From JAAYDI01 sp052034005 (lineage in GTDB: Bacteria > Planctomycetota > Planctomycetia > Pirellulales > Pirellulaceae), in the NCBI GenBank assembly GCA_052034005.1, contig JBPOJB010000023.1, positions 62,001-126,000 on the forward strand: 64,000 bases of DNA. Reading direction: 5' to 3'. The position numbers were made by a program, and so were the translations under genes. Shown piece by piece: positions 18,326 to 31,306 of this stretch (positions are counted from its first letter, which is position 1; each line of letters begins with the position of its first letter). Under the pieces are notes generated by a model that did not search any database, was not told where the DNA came from, and was given only the letters and a program-made list of their open reading frames with translations.

Positions 18326-19303
18326 ATGCATCGATCCAGTTGGTTACCGCTTCGGGCGGCCTGTAGGGCCGGTCGCCCGCGTGTTTGCCGCGTGCTGTGG
18401 GCCCTGGCCGTGCTGATGAGCGGTTGCTTGTCCAATCCTTCGCCGCCGGGCAAGCCGGATCAAGTCTGGGGCCGCGGCGGCATCTCGGCCGGTCGGCTCC
18501 AGAAGCCGCGGGCCATGGCGATCGACGCGCAAGACCAGGTGTACATTGTCGATATGACGGGCCGGATCCAGGTCTTCACGACGGAGGGCCAGTACCTGCG
18601 CGGCTGGCGCACCCCGGAGATCGAGTTCGGGAAGCCGTGCGGGTTGGGGTTCGCGGTGGACGGCAGCCTGCTGGTGGCGGACACCCACTATTTCCGCGTG
18701 CTGGTCTATACGCCCCAGGGCGAGTTGCTCAAGGAGCGCACGCTGGGCGGCCAGTCGGGCACGGAGCCGGGCCAGTGCAACTTCGTGACCGACGCCGTGC
18801 AGGACTCGCACGGCTGCTACTATGTGGCGGAGTACGGCCAGTGCGATCGGATCCAGAAGTTCGCCGCGGACGGCAGGTTCCTGTTCCAGTGGGGCGGGCG
18901 TGGGCGCGAGCCGGGCCAGTTCGCCAGGCCGCAAGGATTGGCCTTGGATGCGGAAGACCGCGTCTGGGTCGCCGATGCGTGCAACCACCGCATCCAGGTC
19001 TTTGATGCGACGGGCGGCGAGGCGCGGTTGGTCCGCTGCTGGGGCACGCAGGGGTCGGCGCCGGGCCAGTTGTGTTATCCCTACGGGCTGGCCCTGGACG
19101 GTCGAGGGCACGTGTACGTCAGCGAGTTGGGGAACCACCGGGTCCAGAAGCTCACGCTGGACGGCCAGCCGCTCGGGTGCTGGGGCACGAGCGGTCGGGC
19201 ACCGGGGGCGCTGTCCAACCCCTGGGCGGTCGCGCTGGACAGTCAGCGGCGCGTATTCATCCTTGACACCTACAACCATCGTGTACAGCAGATCCGCCTT
19301 TGA
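18326..19303 (+). CDS. NHL-repeat beta-propeller lipoprotein
   Basis: This is a 325-residue protein with a lipoprotein signal ending LAVLMSGC (Cys34), so it is predicted to be anchored at the membrane and exposed outside the cytoplasm. The rest is six NHL-type blades, each ending in a variant of 'DxxNHRIQVF' (DACNHRIQVFDATG, ELGNHRVQKLTLDG, DTYNHRVQQIRL) after 'GLALDxxxxVYV'. A blade-to-blade spacer 'WGxxGxxPGQ' recurs. Such propellers bind proteins or small ligands; no catalytic residues are evident. It stands alone upstream of the vWA/MoxR cluster, 90 nt away on the same strand. Confidence 0.85.
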   Translation: MHRSSWLPLRAACRAGRPRVCRVLWALAVLMSGCLSNPSPPGKPDQVWGRGGISAGRLQKPRAMAIDAQDQVYIVDMTGRIQVFTTEGQYLRGWRTPEIEFGKPCGLGFAVDGSLLVADTHYFRVLVYTPQGELLKERTLGGQSGTEPGQCNFVTDAVQDSHGCYYVAEYGQCDRIQKFAADGRFLFQWGGRGREPGQFARPQGLALDAEDRVWVADACNHRIQVFDATGGEARLVRCWGTQGSAPGQLCYPYGLALDGRGHVYVSELGNHRVQKLTLDGQPLGCWGTSGRAPGALSNPWAVALDSQRRVFILDTYNHRVQQIRL

Positions 19304-19393
19304 ACGCCGATCGAGGTGGATGGGCGTCGCCCCCTGTCGGCGGTACACTGGACGACATCGTCGGCCGGTTAGTGGCGAGGGATCCAAGCGCTC

Positions 19394-22300
19394 ATGTGGA
19401 ACCTGGGCATCGGTTTTGATCGAGGCGCATATTTGTGGCTGCTGCCGCTGCTGTTGCCGGCCCTCTGGATCCTGAGCTACAGGGCGCTCTCCCTCCTGGG
19501 ACGCGTGCGGCGCGTCGTGGCGCTGGTGCTGCGCACGCTGGTGATCCTGCTGGTTGTCTGCTCTCTGGCGGAGATGCAGCTGCTGCGCGTCAGCGACAAG
19601 GTCACGGTCATTTATCTGCTGGACCAATCAGAGAGCATTCCGCAGGCCAAACGCGACCTGATGCGCGAATATGTGGTTCGCCATGTGCGCGCGCACCGCG
19701 ACGCGCGGCGCAATGACCGGGCCGGCGTGATCGTATTCGGCCGGGAGGCGGCGATCGAAGTACCGCCGTTTGACGACGACCTGCCGGACACCGGGTCGCT
19801 CGAGGCGTTCCTGGAGCGGCGCGACGCGACCAACCTGGAAAGCGCGCTGAAGCTGGCGGCGGCCTCGTTTCCCGAAGACAGCGCCAAGCGGGTTGTCGTC
19901 GTGACGGACGGGAATGAGAATCTCGGCAGCGCCGCCGCGGTGGCGCCCATCTTGGCGGCCAGCGGCATCGGCATCGACGTCGTGCCCGTGCGACTCGCGA
20001 CCCGCGCGGAAGTAGCGGTTGAGAAAGTGACCCTCCCGACCGACATCCGTCGCGGGAGTCCGTTTGAAGTGCGGACCGTCTTGAGCAACTTCCTCGAAGG
20101 GGATCGCCAGGACGCGTCCCGGACGGTGCGGGGGAAGGTCCGCGTCACGCGGAGCGCCGGCGGACGCGAAGAGCTGGTGGGGGAAGACACGGTCGAGCTG
20201 CCGCCGGGCAAGACCGTGGTCGGGTTCCGCCATACGATCGACAAGCCGGCCATGTACACGTATCAGGCCACGTTCGTACCGGACGACCCGGCCGATGACC
20301 TGTTGTCCCAGAACAACCAGGCGTCGGCGTTCACCTATGTGCGGGGTAGAGGCCGCGTGCTGCTGATCGAGGACTGCGACCATCCGGGCGAATTCGCGCA
20401 CCTGGTCGAGCGGCTGCGGATCATGAATCTGGAGATCGACGTGCAGCCGAGCAACCAGTTGTATACGAGCCTTGGCGAACTGCAGGGATACGACTGCGTG
20501 GTGCTGGCCAACGTGCCGCGCAGCAGCGGCGAGGAGACGGCCACGATCTCCAGCTTCCGAGACGAGCAGATCGAGATGCTGGTCCGCAACACGCAGCAGA
20601 TGGGTGCAGGCCTGATCATGCTGGGCGGACCCAACAGCTTCGGCGCCGGCGGCTGGGCCAACACACCCCTGGAAGAAGCCATGCCGGTCGATTTCCAGAT
20701 CAAGAACGCCAAGGTCGAGGCGGTCGGCGCGCTGGTGCTGCTCATGCACGCCTCGGAAATGGCGGCCGGCAACCATTGGCAGATGGTCATTGCCCAGGAA
20801 GCCATCAAGGAGCTGGGCCCGATGGATTACTGCGGGCTGATCCATTGGGAGGACTTCGGCCGAGAGGCCTGGCTCTGGGGCGGCAACGAGGGGCTGATCC
20901 GCATCGCCAACCAGCGCGCGATGATGCTGGCGGCCGTCAACCGAATGACCCCGGGCGACATGCCGGAGTTTGAGCCGTCGCTGAAGATGGCCCTCGCGGC
21001 CTTCAACCGGGTGCCCGCTTCGATCAAGCACATGATCGTCATCAGCGACGGCGATCCCAGCCCTCCCTACGGCTCGACGCTCAGCCTCTACAAGAGAGCG
21101 GGGATCCGCATCACGACCGTCGCGGTCGGCACGCACGGGCCGGCCGACAGCCAGCAGCTGCGCGACATCGCGGCCGCGACCGGCGGGCAGTACTACCCGG
21201 TAGCCGATCCGAAGCTGCTGCCGAAGATCTACCAGCGCGAGGCGCGGCGCGTTTCCCGGCCCGTCGTCGTCGACCTGCCCGACGTGGCGCCGGTGATCGT
21301 GTATCCGCACGAGATCCTGGAGGGGATCGCCGGGCCGCTCCCGCCCTTGAAAGGCATGGTCCTGACGACGGTCAAGGACAACCCGCTGGTGGAAGTGGCC
21401 ATCCGGTCGCCCCACCCCGCCGATGCCCAGAACGCGACGATCCTGGCCGCCTGGACCTACGGGCTCGGCCGCGCGGCGGTCGTCACCACGGACGCCGGCT
21501 ACCGCTGGGCGGCCGCCTGGACGCAGTGGGAGAACTACGACAAGTTCTACAGCCAGTTGGTGCGGTGGGCCATGCGCCCGTCGAGCGACCGCGGCAAGTA
21601 CACGGTGGCCACGGACGTGCATGACGGGAAGGTACGAGTCGTCATCACGGCGCTGGACGCGAACGACGAGTTCCGCAACTCGCTGGCCATGACCGGGGCC
21701 GCAATCGACCCGGACCTGCAGCCGTCCGATTTCCGCATTCGCCAGATCGCGCCGGGCCGCTACGTGGGCGAGTTCGATGCGAACAAGGCGGGCAGCTACC
21801 ACCTGACCATCGTGCCGTCGCCGGGCGAAGCGCCCGTGCTGACGGGCGTGAACGTGCCCTATTCGGCCGAGTATCGCGATCGGGATACGAACATCGGCCT
21901 GCTGCGGCAGTTGGCCGCGTCGCGACCTGCGGGCGGACAGGCCGGCGTGCTCGCCTCAGCGGACCTGGAAGCAGCCCAGATGGACCAGCTCCTGGCGCTC
22001 AATGCGTTCCGGCCGGACCTCCCGCGGGCGCGGAGCATCCGGGACGTCTGGCCGCTGCTCCTGCTCCTCTGCGGGCTGATCTTCCTGGCCGACGTGTTTG
22101 TCCGTCGCGTCGCGGTGACCTTCCACTGGGTCGTGCCCGCCATCGGCTGGTTGAAAAACAAGCTGTGGAATCGCCGCGTCGCGGCGGACGTGGAGCAGCG
22201 CTTGGAGCGGCTGCGCCATAAGAAGCAGGAGTTGGCCGAGAGCATCGATCAGCGTCGGGCGGCCGCGCGGTTCGTATCGCCGGACGAGTCGGACCGCATG

Positions 22301-22491
22301 CCGCCGGACGTGGATTCCGTCCTGGCGGACACGGCCGCCGGGGCCGCACCGCCGCCGCCCCAGCGGCCGGCCGCCGCGGCCCGGCGCGACGAGTCGGAAG
22401 CGGACGCGTACACGGCCCGCCTGCTGGAAGCCAAGAAGAAAGCCCGCCAAGAGCAGGCACGAAGGCACAAGAGAAAAGACGAGGAGCATCC

Positions 22492-22495
<4 letters not shown>
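19394..22495 (+). CDS. Large membrane protein with two vWA domains and a glutamine-amidotransferase-like domain
   Basis: This is a 1033-residue protein. Two membrane helices (~14-32, ~40-58) are followed by a vWA domain with an intact metal site DQSES (~residue 77) and VVVTDGNENLGS. Next come a beta-sandwich, an amidotransferase-like alpha/beta domain (LLIEDCDHPGEF ... GLIMLGGPNSFGAGGW, without a Cys nucleophile), and a second vWA fold in which the DxSxS position is HASEM, so metal binding is probably lost. A C-terminal helix (~897-915) precedes a charged cytoplasmic tail of ~140 residues. Its stop overlaps the MoxR start by 4 nt (ATGA), so the genes are translationally coupled. Probable role: membrane or envelope complex assembled or remodelled by the MoxR ATPase. 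Confidence 0.85.
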
Positions 22496-23550
<1,055 letters not shown>

Positions 23551-23634
23551 CCCGGCGTGCACGCGAAGACAACCCGGCCGGGCGCCGCCCGCATGGGCGC
23601 TCGGGGGTACCATGAGTCAGAAGGCGCCCTGAAA

Positions 23635-24540
23635 ATGTCCGCACCGCATGACACGTCCGATCTGCTGAGCCCCGCGCTGCTGGCGCGCCTCGAGCGGCTG
23701 GAACTGGTCAGCCGCAAGATCTTCCGCGGGCGGTTCAAAGGGGAGCGCCGCAGCCGGCGGAAGGGGCAGAGCGTCGAGTTCGCCGACTTCCGCACCTACG
23801 TACCCGGCGACGACCTGCGGTTCCTCGACTGGAACCTCTTCGCGCGGCTCGACAAGCTGTTCCTCAGGCTGTTCCTGGAAGAAGAGGATCTGCACTTCTA
23901 CGCGCTAATCGACGCCAGCACGTCCATGGATTTCGGCGAGCCCACGAAACTGCATTACGCCAAGCAGTTGGCCGCCGCGCTGGGATTCGTCGGGCTGGTG
24001 CGGGCCGACCGCGTCAAAGTCGAGGCGCTCAGCGGCGCGCGCCGCGCGTCGGGCCCCGTGCTGCGCGGGCGCCGCAGCCTGTGGCGCATGCTGGAATACC
24101 TGGACGGGCTGCAACCGGGCGCCGACGAGACCAACGCGCCGCTGGCCGAGAAGATCCGGAATTTCGTGCTGCGCCATCGGGGCAAAGGGATCCTGGTCCT
24201 GATGACCGACCTGATGGACAAGCAGGGGTACGAGCCGGCGCTGCGGATGCTGCTGGCACAGCAGATGGACCTGTACCTGGTCCACATCCTGTCCCCGGAG
24301 GAGCTGCAGCCGGACATCCAAGGCGACCTGCGGCTGGTGGACGCCGAGGACGGCGACGTGACCGAGGTGACGGTCAGCCGCCCGCTGCTGGACCGCTATC
24401 GGAAGACGCTGGGCGCCTTCGTGCAGGGCGCGCGCGAGTATTGCACGCGCCGCGGCATGGCGTACATGCTGGCCAGCACCGCGGTTCCCGTCGAGGATGT
24501 GGTGACCAAGTATTTGCGCCAACGGGGACTGGTGCGATGA
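23635..24540 (+). CDS. DUF58-domain protein (vWA-like)
   Basis: This is a 301-residue protein from ATG 23635; upstream in-frame residues to 23557 do not fit the family. The DUF58 signature GERRSRRKGQSVEFADFRTY and GDDLRFLDWNLFARLDKLF lies at ~30-80. A vWA-like fold follows with an intact DASTS metal site (~residue 97) and VLMTDLMDKQGYE. There is no membrane segment, so it is probably a cytoplasmic partner of the MoxR ATPase. Its stop overlaps the next start by 4 nt (ATGA). An 84-nt gap separates it from the MoxR gene. Confidence 0.93.
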   Translation: MSAPHDTSDLLSPALLARLERLELVSRKIFRGRFKGERRSRRKGQSVEFADFRTYVPGDDLRFLDWNLFARLDKLFLRLFLEEEDLHFYALIDASTSMDFGEPTKLHYAKQLAAALGFVGLVRADRVKVEALSGARRASGPVLRGRRSLWRMLEYLDGLQPGADETNAPLAEKIRNFVLRHRGKGILVLMTDLMDKQGYEPALRMLLAQQMDLYLVHILSPEELQPDIQGDLRLVDAEDGDVTEVTVSRPLLDRYRKTLGAFVQGAREYCTRRGMAYMLASTAVPVEDVVTKYLRQRGLVR

Positions 24541-26498
24541 ACCTGCTCAACACCCTCACCTGGTGGCAGTGGGCGTGGCTGGGCGCCGTGCCGGTGGCGA
24601 TCGTACTCTTGTACTTCCTGAAGCTCAAGCGGCAGCCGCTGGAGGTGCCCAGCACCTATCTCTGGAGCCGCACGATCGAGGACCTGCATGTCAACTCGAT
24701 CTGGCAGCGGCTGCGCCGCAACCTGCTGCTGTTCCTGCAGCTGCTGGTGATCCTGCTGCTGGCCGCCGCCCTCCTGCGGCCCGGCTGGCGCGGCACCCAA
24801 TGGATCGACCACCGGCTGATCATCCTGATCGACAACTCGGCCAGCATGTCGGCGACCGACGAGCCGCCCAATCGGCTGGCGGCCGCCAAGGCGCGCGCGT
24901 TGGCGCTGATCGATCAGATGGCCTCGGGGGACGTGGGGATGGTGATCTCCTTCTCCGATACGGCACAGACGCAGAGTTTCACGGAGAGCCGGCGCGCGCT
25001 GCGACGGCAGATCGAAGCGATCGTACCCACGAACCGATCGACCGACATCCGCGAAGCGCTGCGCGCCGCTGCCGGCTTGGCCAACCCGGGCCTGACGCGG
25101 CTGGAGAACCAACAGGCGGTCAACGAGTCGCTGCCGGCGACGATGTACATCTTCAGCGACGGGGCGTTCCCGGCCGTGCCCGATTTCCCGCTGGGGAACC
25201 TCAACCCGGTCTTCTTCCCGATCGGCCGGCCGGCGACGGAGAACCTGGCCATCGTCGCGTTCGCCACGGACCGCAACCCCGAGCACCCGGAACGGATGCA
25301 GGCGTTCGTGAGCGTGGCCAATTTCGGCCGGGAGCCGGCCACAGTCGTGCTGGAACTGCTGTTGGACGACCAGTCCCTGGACATGGTCGAGTTGACCATC
25401 CACGCAGGCGACCAGGCCGGCTGGCAGTTCGACCTGCCGGACCTGGACGAAGCCGTCTTGAAGGCGGTCCTGCATCACGATGACGCGCTGATGCTGGACA
25501 ACGCGGCCTATGCCGCGATCAATCGACCCCGACTCGCCCGCGTGCTGGTGGTGTCGTCGAGCAACGAGTGGCTGCGGACCGCGCTGTCGACCGACCAGGT
25601 CCGGCTGATCGCCGACGTCACGTTCGCCGAACCGGAGCTGTTGGCGGACGCCGCGCACCAGGCCGCGGCCGCGGCGGGGGCGTACGACCTGGTCATCTAC
25701 GACCGCTGCCAGCCGGCCCAGCTGCCGTTGGCCAATACGTTGTTCCTCGGGTCGCTCCCGCCCGGAGAGGCCTGGAAGTCCGGCCCGCCCGGCGGCCCGC
25801 CGACCATCATCGACATCGATCGCACACATCCGCTCTCGCAGCTGGTGGACATGAGCAGCGTGCTGATCGCCGAAGGTCGGCCGCTGCAGCCGCCGACCGG
25901 CAGCGCCGTGCTCTTCGACTCGGTCGCCGGACCGATGCTGGCCATCGCACCGCGCGAGGAATTCGAGGACGCGGTCCTCGGCTTTCCGCTTCTGGTCGAA
26001 GCGCAGGGCGAGACGGTGCAGAACACCAACTGGCCGCGGCGGCCGAGTTTCCCCGTGTTCCTGTACAACGCGGTCCGCTACCTGGGCGGCAGCCGCGGCG
26101 TGTCGACCGTGGCCAGCGTCGCGCCGGGCAATCCGATCACGCTCCGGGCGCCCGCGCACGTCCAATCCCTGGCGGTGAAGAACCCGCGCGGCGAGATCAG
26201 GCGGTTGGAACGGACGGGCCAGGCGCCATTCGCCTACACGGATACTCAGGAGCTGGGCGTCTACCAGGTGCAGGAGGGCCAGCTCGATCCGATCACGCAG
26301 CGATTCGTCGTGAACCTGTTCGATCCGCGCGAGAGCAACCTGCAGCTCCAGTCCAACCTCGAGCTGGGTCACGAGGCGGTCGCCGGCCAGGCGTCTCCGG
26401 AGCCGACGCGCCACGAGCTGTGGAAATGGCTCCTCGTCGCCGGCCTGGTCGTGCTCGTCTTCGAATGGTACGTCTACAACCGCCGCGTGTACCTGTAG
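24537..26498 (+). CDS. BatA-like membrane vWA protein
   Basis: This is a 653-residue protein starting at the overlapping ATG 24537. An N-terminal BatA-type segment with two helices (WAWLGAVPVAIVLLYFLKL and LLLFLQLLVILLLAAALL) precedes a vWA domain with intact DNSASM (~residue 100) and a threonine/aspartate pair further on. The middle ~300 residues are beta-rich (DUF-type sandwich), and the protein ends with a C-terminal helix WLLVAGLVVLVFEWYVYN. The order vWA, MoxR, DUF58, BatA-like is a recurring planctomycete arrangement. Its precise role is unknown; aerotolerance and envelope maintenance have been proposed for family members. Confidence 0.88.
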   Translation: MNLLNTLTWWQWAWLGAVPVAIVLLYFLKLKRQPLEVPSTYLWSRTIEDLHVNSIWQRLRRNLLLFLQLLVILLLAAALLRPGWRGTQWIDHRLIILIDNSASMSATDEPPNRLAAAKARALALIDQMASGDVGMVISFSDTAQTQSFTESRRALRRQIEAIVPTNRSTDIREALRAAAGLANPGLTRLENQQAVNESLPATMYIFSDGAFPAVPDFPLGNLNPVFFPIGRPATENLAIVAFATDRNPEHPERMQAFVSVANFGREPATVVLELLLDDQSLDMVELTIHAGDQAGWQFDLPDLDEAVLKAVLHHDDALMLDNAAYAAINRPRLARVLVVSSSNEWLRTALSTDQVRLIADVTFAEPELLADAAHQAAAAAGAYDLVIYDRCQPAQLPLANTLFLGSLPPGEAWKSGPPGGPPTIIDIDRTHPLSQLVDMSSVLIAEGRPLQPPTGSAVLFDSVAGPMLAIAPREEFEDAVLGFPLLVEAQGETVQNTNWPRRPSFPVFLYNAVRYLGGSRGVSTVASVAPGNPITLRAPAHVQSLAVKNPRGEIRRLERTGQAPFAYTDTQELGVYQVQEGQLDPITQRFVVNLFDPRESNLQLQSNLELGHEAVAGQASPEPTRHELWKWLLVAGLVVLVFEWYVYNRRVYL

Positions 26499-27038
26499 CA
26501 GGCACCCGTCACTGAGCCATTACGGACAAGCGGCGTTCACAAATGACCACGCCTGAAACAGTGACCCGTACCACGCACTCGGCATACTCGTCGGGAGGAG
26601 CTGAGAGCTCGGTTTTCACGCTGTTCACGCCTCCCGTTTCAGATACCGCTCCCACACCGCTGTTCAAGATGATTTCCTTAAGCAACTCAACAAGGGTGAA
26701 GGCTGACGGCATCTCGGAATCACAGCCAAATGGCCTCCGATTGGCCTTGTGAGTCACCAACAACGACTCCGCTGACCCCTCCCTGCCATGCGTCCACAAA
26801 GCCCGGTGGGTCAACATCACGATCCTCCGCAGAAAGCGTGCGATGTAACCCCAGCCAGCACAGCGATCTCAATGCGTTGACTCACCGCTGCCCCTCCGGC
26901 TACTTGTCCGCATTCGTCGCAAGCACACACCACAACCTGTCGTAGCGTGGTGAAACTTAGAATAGTGCATTGCTGCCATCCGTTGGACAAAGAAATGTCG
27001 CCGTGTCAAGCTACTACTTCAACCACGAATGACACGAA
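26499..27038. other. Gene-poor, less GC-rich stretch between two convergent genes
   Basis: These 540 bases lie between the BatA-like gene and the D-xylonate dehydratase gene, whose 3' ends face each other. GC content is visibly lower than in the flanking genes. A 103-codon minus-strand frame (26820-26509) is open but has no recognisable domain. The right end carries a 9-nt-period repeat that runs into the dehydratase stop codon. This could be a decayed gene or an old insertion, but nothing identifies it. Confidence 0.45.

Positions 27039-27048
<10 letters not shown>
27025..27048. repeat. Short tandem repeat, 9-nt period (ACGAAT-type)
   Basis: Three copies of ACGAAT/ACGAAT/ACGAAC start at 27025, 27034 and 27043, exactly 9 nt apart, with the linkers GAC, CAC and GAC. 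The array overlaps the stop codon of the dehydratase gene (TGA at 27041-27039 on the minus strand). Similar '...CACGAA...' nonamer arrays are frequent at gene ends in Planctomycetota and Verrucomicrobiota. Confidence 0.55.
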
Positions 27049-29045
<1,997 letters not shown>

Positions 29046-29169
29046 CGGCTACGACTCGCCTCCCCGTCGTTGACGCTTCGCCGGCGCCGCGCACGGGCGC
29101 AGTCCACAACCGCCGCAGCCCGACGGCCGCCAACGACCGCCAACGCCGGCATGCACACACGGGGCGCGA

Positions 29170-30753
29170 TTATAGCACGTCGATGCTCTTGACGACGCGT
29201 CCGCCGGACGCCTCGACCGCAAACAGACAGCGATCGGCCGCCTCGACCAGGTCCTCCGGGTGCGAATTGCGCGTGGGCGCCGCCAGCGTCGCGACACCGG
29301 CGTGGGCCGTGATCGGCGAGGTCGCATGGCCTTGGTCCAGCAGCCAGTCCGACAGATGATCGACCAGGGTGCGCGCAACCGCCACCGCCTGTCGGCGATC
29401 GCAGTCTTCCAGCAAGATCGCATAGCGCGCCTCGCCCACCAGCAGGCAATCGCAGGGCAGGTCGCAGAGGGCCCCGATGCCCTGCGGGATCGCGTCCGTG
29501 ATGCGCGGCAACCGGTCCGGACCTTGGGTCAGGACCACCTGCGGGAGATCGTCGACCTCCAACAGCACGAGGCTCAGCTCGCGCTGCCGCATCCGGCAGT
29601 TGGTGATCGCGACGCGGATGCGGCCGATGAGGCCGGGATCGTACGTGCCCCGATCCGGCCCGGCCACGCGCCGCAGCCGGCCGGTCCGACCGCGTTCCGC
29701 CGGGGTCGATGCGGGCGTCAGCCCCCGGCTGAACTGGTCAATCGCCAGGTTCAAGGCCCGGCAATCCACGGTGTCGACCTCGCTCCGCCCGCCACCGAGC
29801 ATGTCGGGCAGCGCATCCACAGCCACCTGGGACATCTGCGCATGGGCCCGCGCCAGGATCTCCCGGTAGGACCCCTGCATGTCCATCCGGACCGCGAATA
29901 CGTTGGCCATCAACTCGACGCGCTCCTGCATCTGATCGAGCAGCCGGTCGATCTGCTCGACCGACAAGGCCCGATAGCGATCGGCCGTCTTGAGCAGTTC
30001 GGGCAGCAGATGATGCTGGCCGTCCACGAGGACCGACGCGATGAGCGTGGCCAGGTGCAGGATCTGCGGCAACGGCGACTCGTCCGCCTCGCGATGTGCC
30101 AACTGTTCGCAGTCGCGCGGCGCCGCGATCGCGTCGACAATCTGGGTGGGCAGGCGCCAGTGGTCCAACAGGCGGACGCTCAGGTCGACATGATCGAAAC
30201 CCAACGTCTCCCGTTCCATGGCCGCCAGATCGGCGCCTTGTGCTCGGACGCTGTGGAGGAAGTTCAAGTACGAGTCGCCCAGCTCCTGCACCAGGACCAG
30301 AATCCCGATCTCTTGCAGCAATCCGGCAATGAAGGCCTCGTCGCCCGGCCCGTTCCAGTGAACCTGGCAGAGTTCCCGCGCCGACACCGCCTTGAGCAAC
30401 GTGTACTGCCAGTAGCGTTCCAGTTCGTGGGCTTCGATGCCCGTAAACAGCCCTTTCGGCAGGCTGAACCCCAAAGCCAGCAGCTTCAGCGGCTTCACGC
30501 CCAGCAGCGTCAGCGCCTGGTTCAGGTCGCTCACCTCCCGCGTCAGCCCGAACATAGAACTGTTCACGACCCGCAGCAGCTTGCTCGTGAGCGCCGGGTC
30601 ACGCTCGACACAGGCTTTCAACGCCCGCGTGTCGACGCGCGGCTGGGCGGTCAGATCCAACACCTCGACCGCCACGGCCGGCAGCGAATAGAGCGATCCG
30701 GCGCGCTCCACAAAACGCTGGAGCAGGTTGGTGGGTGCAGCCTGTTCGGTCAT
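29170..30753 (-). CDS. HDOD-domain signalling protein with degenerate GGDEF-like C terminus
   Basis: This is a 527-residue cytoplasmic protein. Residues ~12-215 are an HDOD domain (YSLPAVAVEVLDL, DPALTSKLLRVVNSSMFGL, EAFIAGLLQEIGILVL). A helical linker of ~130 residues follows. The last ~150 residues have the secondary-structure order of GGDEF domains (RVAITNCRMRQRELSLVLLEVDDL ... LVGEARYAILLEDCDRRQAV ... ITAHAGVATL), but the active-site GGDEF is replaced by VGEARY, so diguanylate cyclase activity is unlikely. Such a domain could bind a nucleotide or serve as a scaffold. An upstream AAAGGAATC stretch supports the ATG at 30753. No obvious operon partner. Confidence 0.85.
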   Translation of the reverse strand: MTEQAAPTNLLQRFVERAGSLYSLPAVAVEVLDLTAQPRVDTRALKACVERDPALTSKLLRVVNSSMFGLTREVSDLNQALTLLGVKPLKLLALGFSLPKGLFTGIEAHELERYWQYTLLKAVSARELCQVHWNGPGDEAFIAGLLQEIGILVLVQELGDSYLNFLHSVRAQGADLAAMERETLGFDHVDLSVRLLDHWRLPTQIVDAIAAPRDCEQLAHREADESPLPQILHLATLIASVLVDGQHHLLPELLKTADRYRALSVEQIDRLLDQMQERVELMANVFAVRMDMQGSYREILARAHAQMSQVAVDALPDMLGGGRSEVDTVDCRALNLAIDQFSRGLTPASTPAERGRTGRLRRVAGPDRGTYDPGLIGRIRVAITNCRMRQRELSLVLLEVDDLPQVVLTQGPDRLPRITDAIPQGIGALCDLPCDCLLVGEARYAILLEDCDRRQAVAVARTLVDHLSDWLLDQGHATSPITAHAGVATLAAPTRNSHPEDLVEAADRCLFAVEASGGRVVKSIDVL

Positions 30754-31044
30754 CGGTCGCGATTCCTTTCAGGAGCTGGAGCGCGAGGCATCGCCGGGCA
30801 GTACGTTCCCTCAAACGTAGCTCACGATCCCGCCCGCGCGCGCTCGCGCCGCCGCCAGGAGGCTGGATATGCGGCCTGGCGCGATCGCCCGAGACGCGCA
30901 CACCACGACGGCCCGACACACAGGCTCAGCAAGGCAGGGGAGGTGGAGTGGGAAACCGTCACGGTCCAGCGCGCGTGGCGCAACCGAGCAGACGGTGACG
31001 GCCGGGAAGCAGTCGCCGCAACGCCCGGCCACCACGCGATCGGA

Positions 31045-31131
31045 TTACTTGCGGTGCCGAATCTTCGAGCGCATGCGACGCTTCTTACGCCCGATCTTGC
31101 GCCGGCCTTTCCCTGTCTTCTTCGTACCCAC
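31045..31131 (-). CDS. COX24/AURKAIP1-domain mini-protein (bS22-like ribosomal protein candidate)
   Basis: This 28-codon gene starts with GTG at 31131, with GGAG 7 nt upstream, and ends with TAA at 31045. The peptide is almost entirely basic: GTKKTGKGRRK, then IGRKKRRMRSKIRHRK. That pattern (KIxRKKRRxRxKxRHRK) matches the COX24_C/AURKAIP1 domain, known in mitochondrial mS38 and in the tiny bacterial bS22 proteins on the small ribosomal subunit. The gene is too short for normal gene callers. A candidate promoter lies at 31197-31226. If real, it would be an abundant ribosome-associated peptide. Confidence 0.8.
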   Translation of the reverse strand: MGTKKTGKGRRKIGRKKRRMRSKIRHRK

Positions 31132-31196
31132 CCATCATCTCCACATCTAGAGGTTCACCAGTCGACGGCCCTTCCGATCTCACGAAGTGAACCGCT

Positions 31197-31226
31197 AGTG
31201 TAGCAGGCCCTTGCGCCCGCCGACAA
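31197..31226 (-). promoter_or_regulatory. Candidate promoter for the COX24-like gene
   Basis: On the minus strand, TTGTCG (31226-31221), an 18-nt spacer and TACACT (31202-31197), preceded by TGC, which would form an extended -10. Each box matches consensus at 4 of 6 positions. The leader to the GTG start would be about 60 nt. Confidence 0.35.
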
Positions 31227-31306
31227 GTCCCGGCACACCAGACGGGGCTACCCCGGAGACGCTGCGCGGGCCGCCCACGCCCGAGCCAACCCAGACCTGT
31301 CGCGCG

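Noticed and set aside
26509..26820. 103-codon minus-strand frame with an FTLVELL stretch like a prepilin cleavage motif
   Set aside because: A charged KEI follows FTLVELL where a prepilin would have a hydrophobic helix, and no cleavage context, ribosome-binding site or pilin genes are nearby.
31000..31030. GGCCGGG/CCCGGCC hairpin after the COX24-like gene, as a terminator
   Set aside because: The loop is 17 nt long and no T-run follows, so it is not convincing as a Rho-independent terminator.
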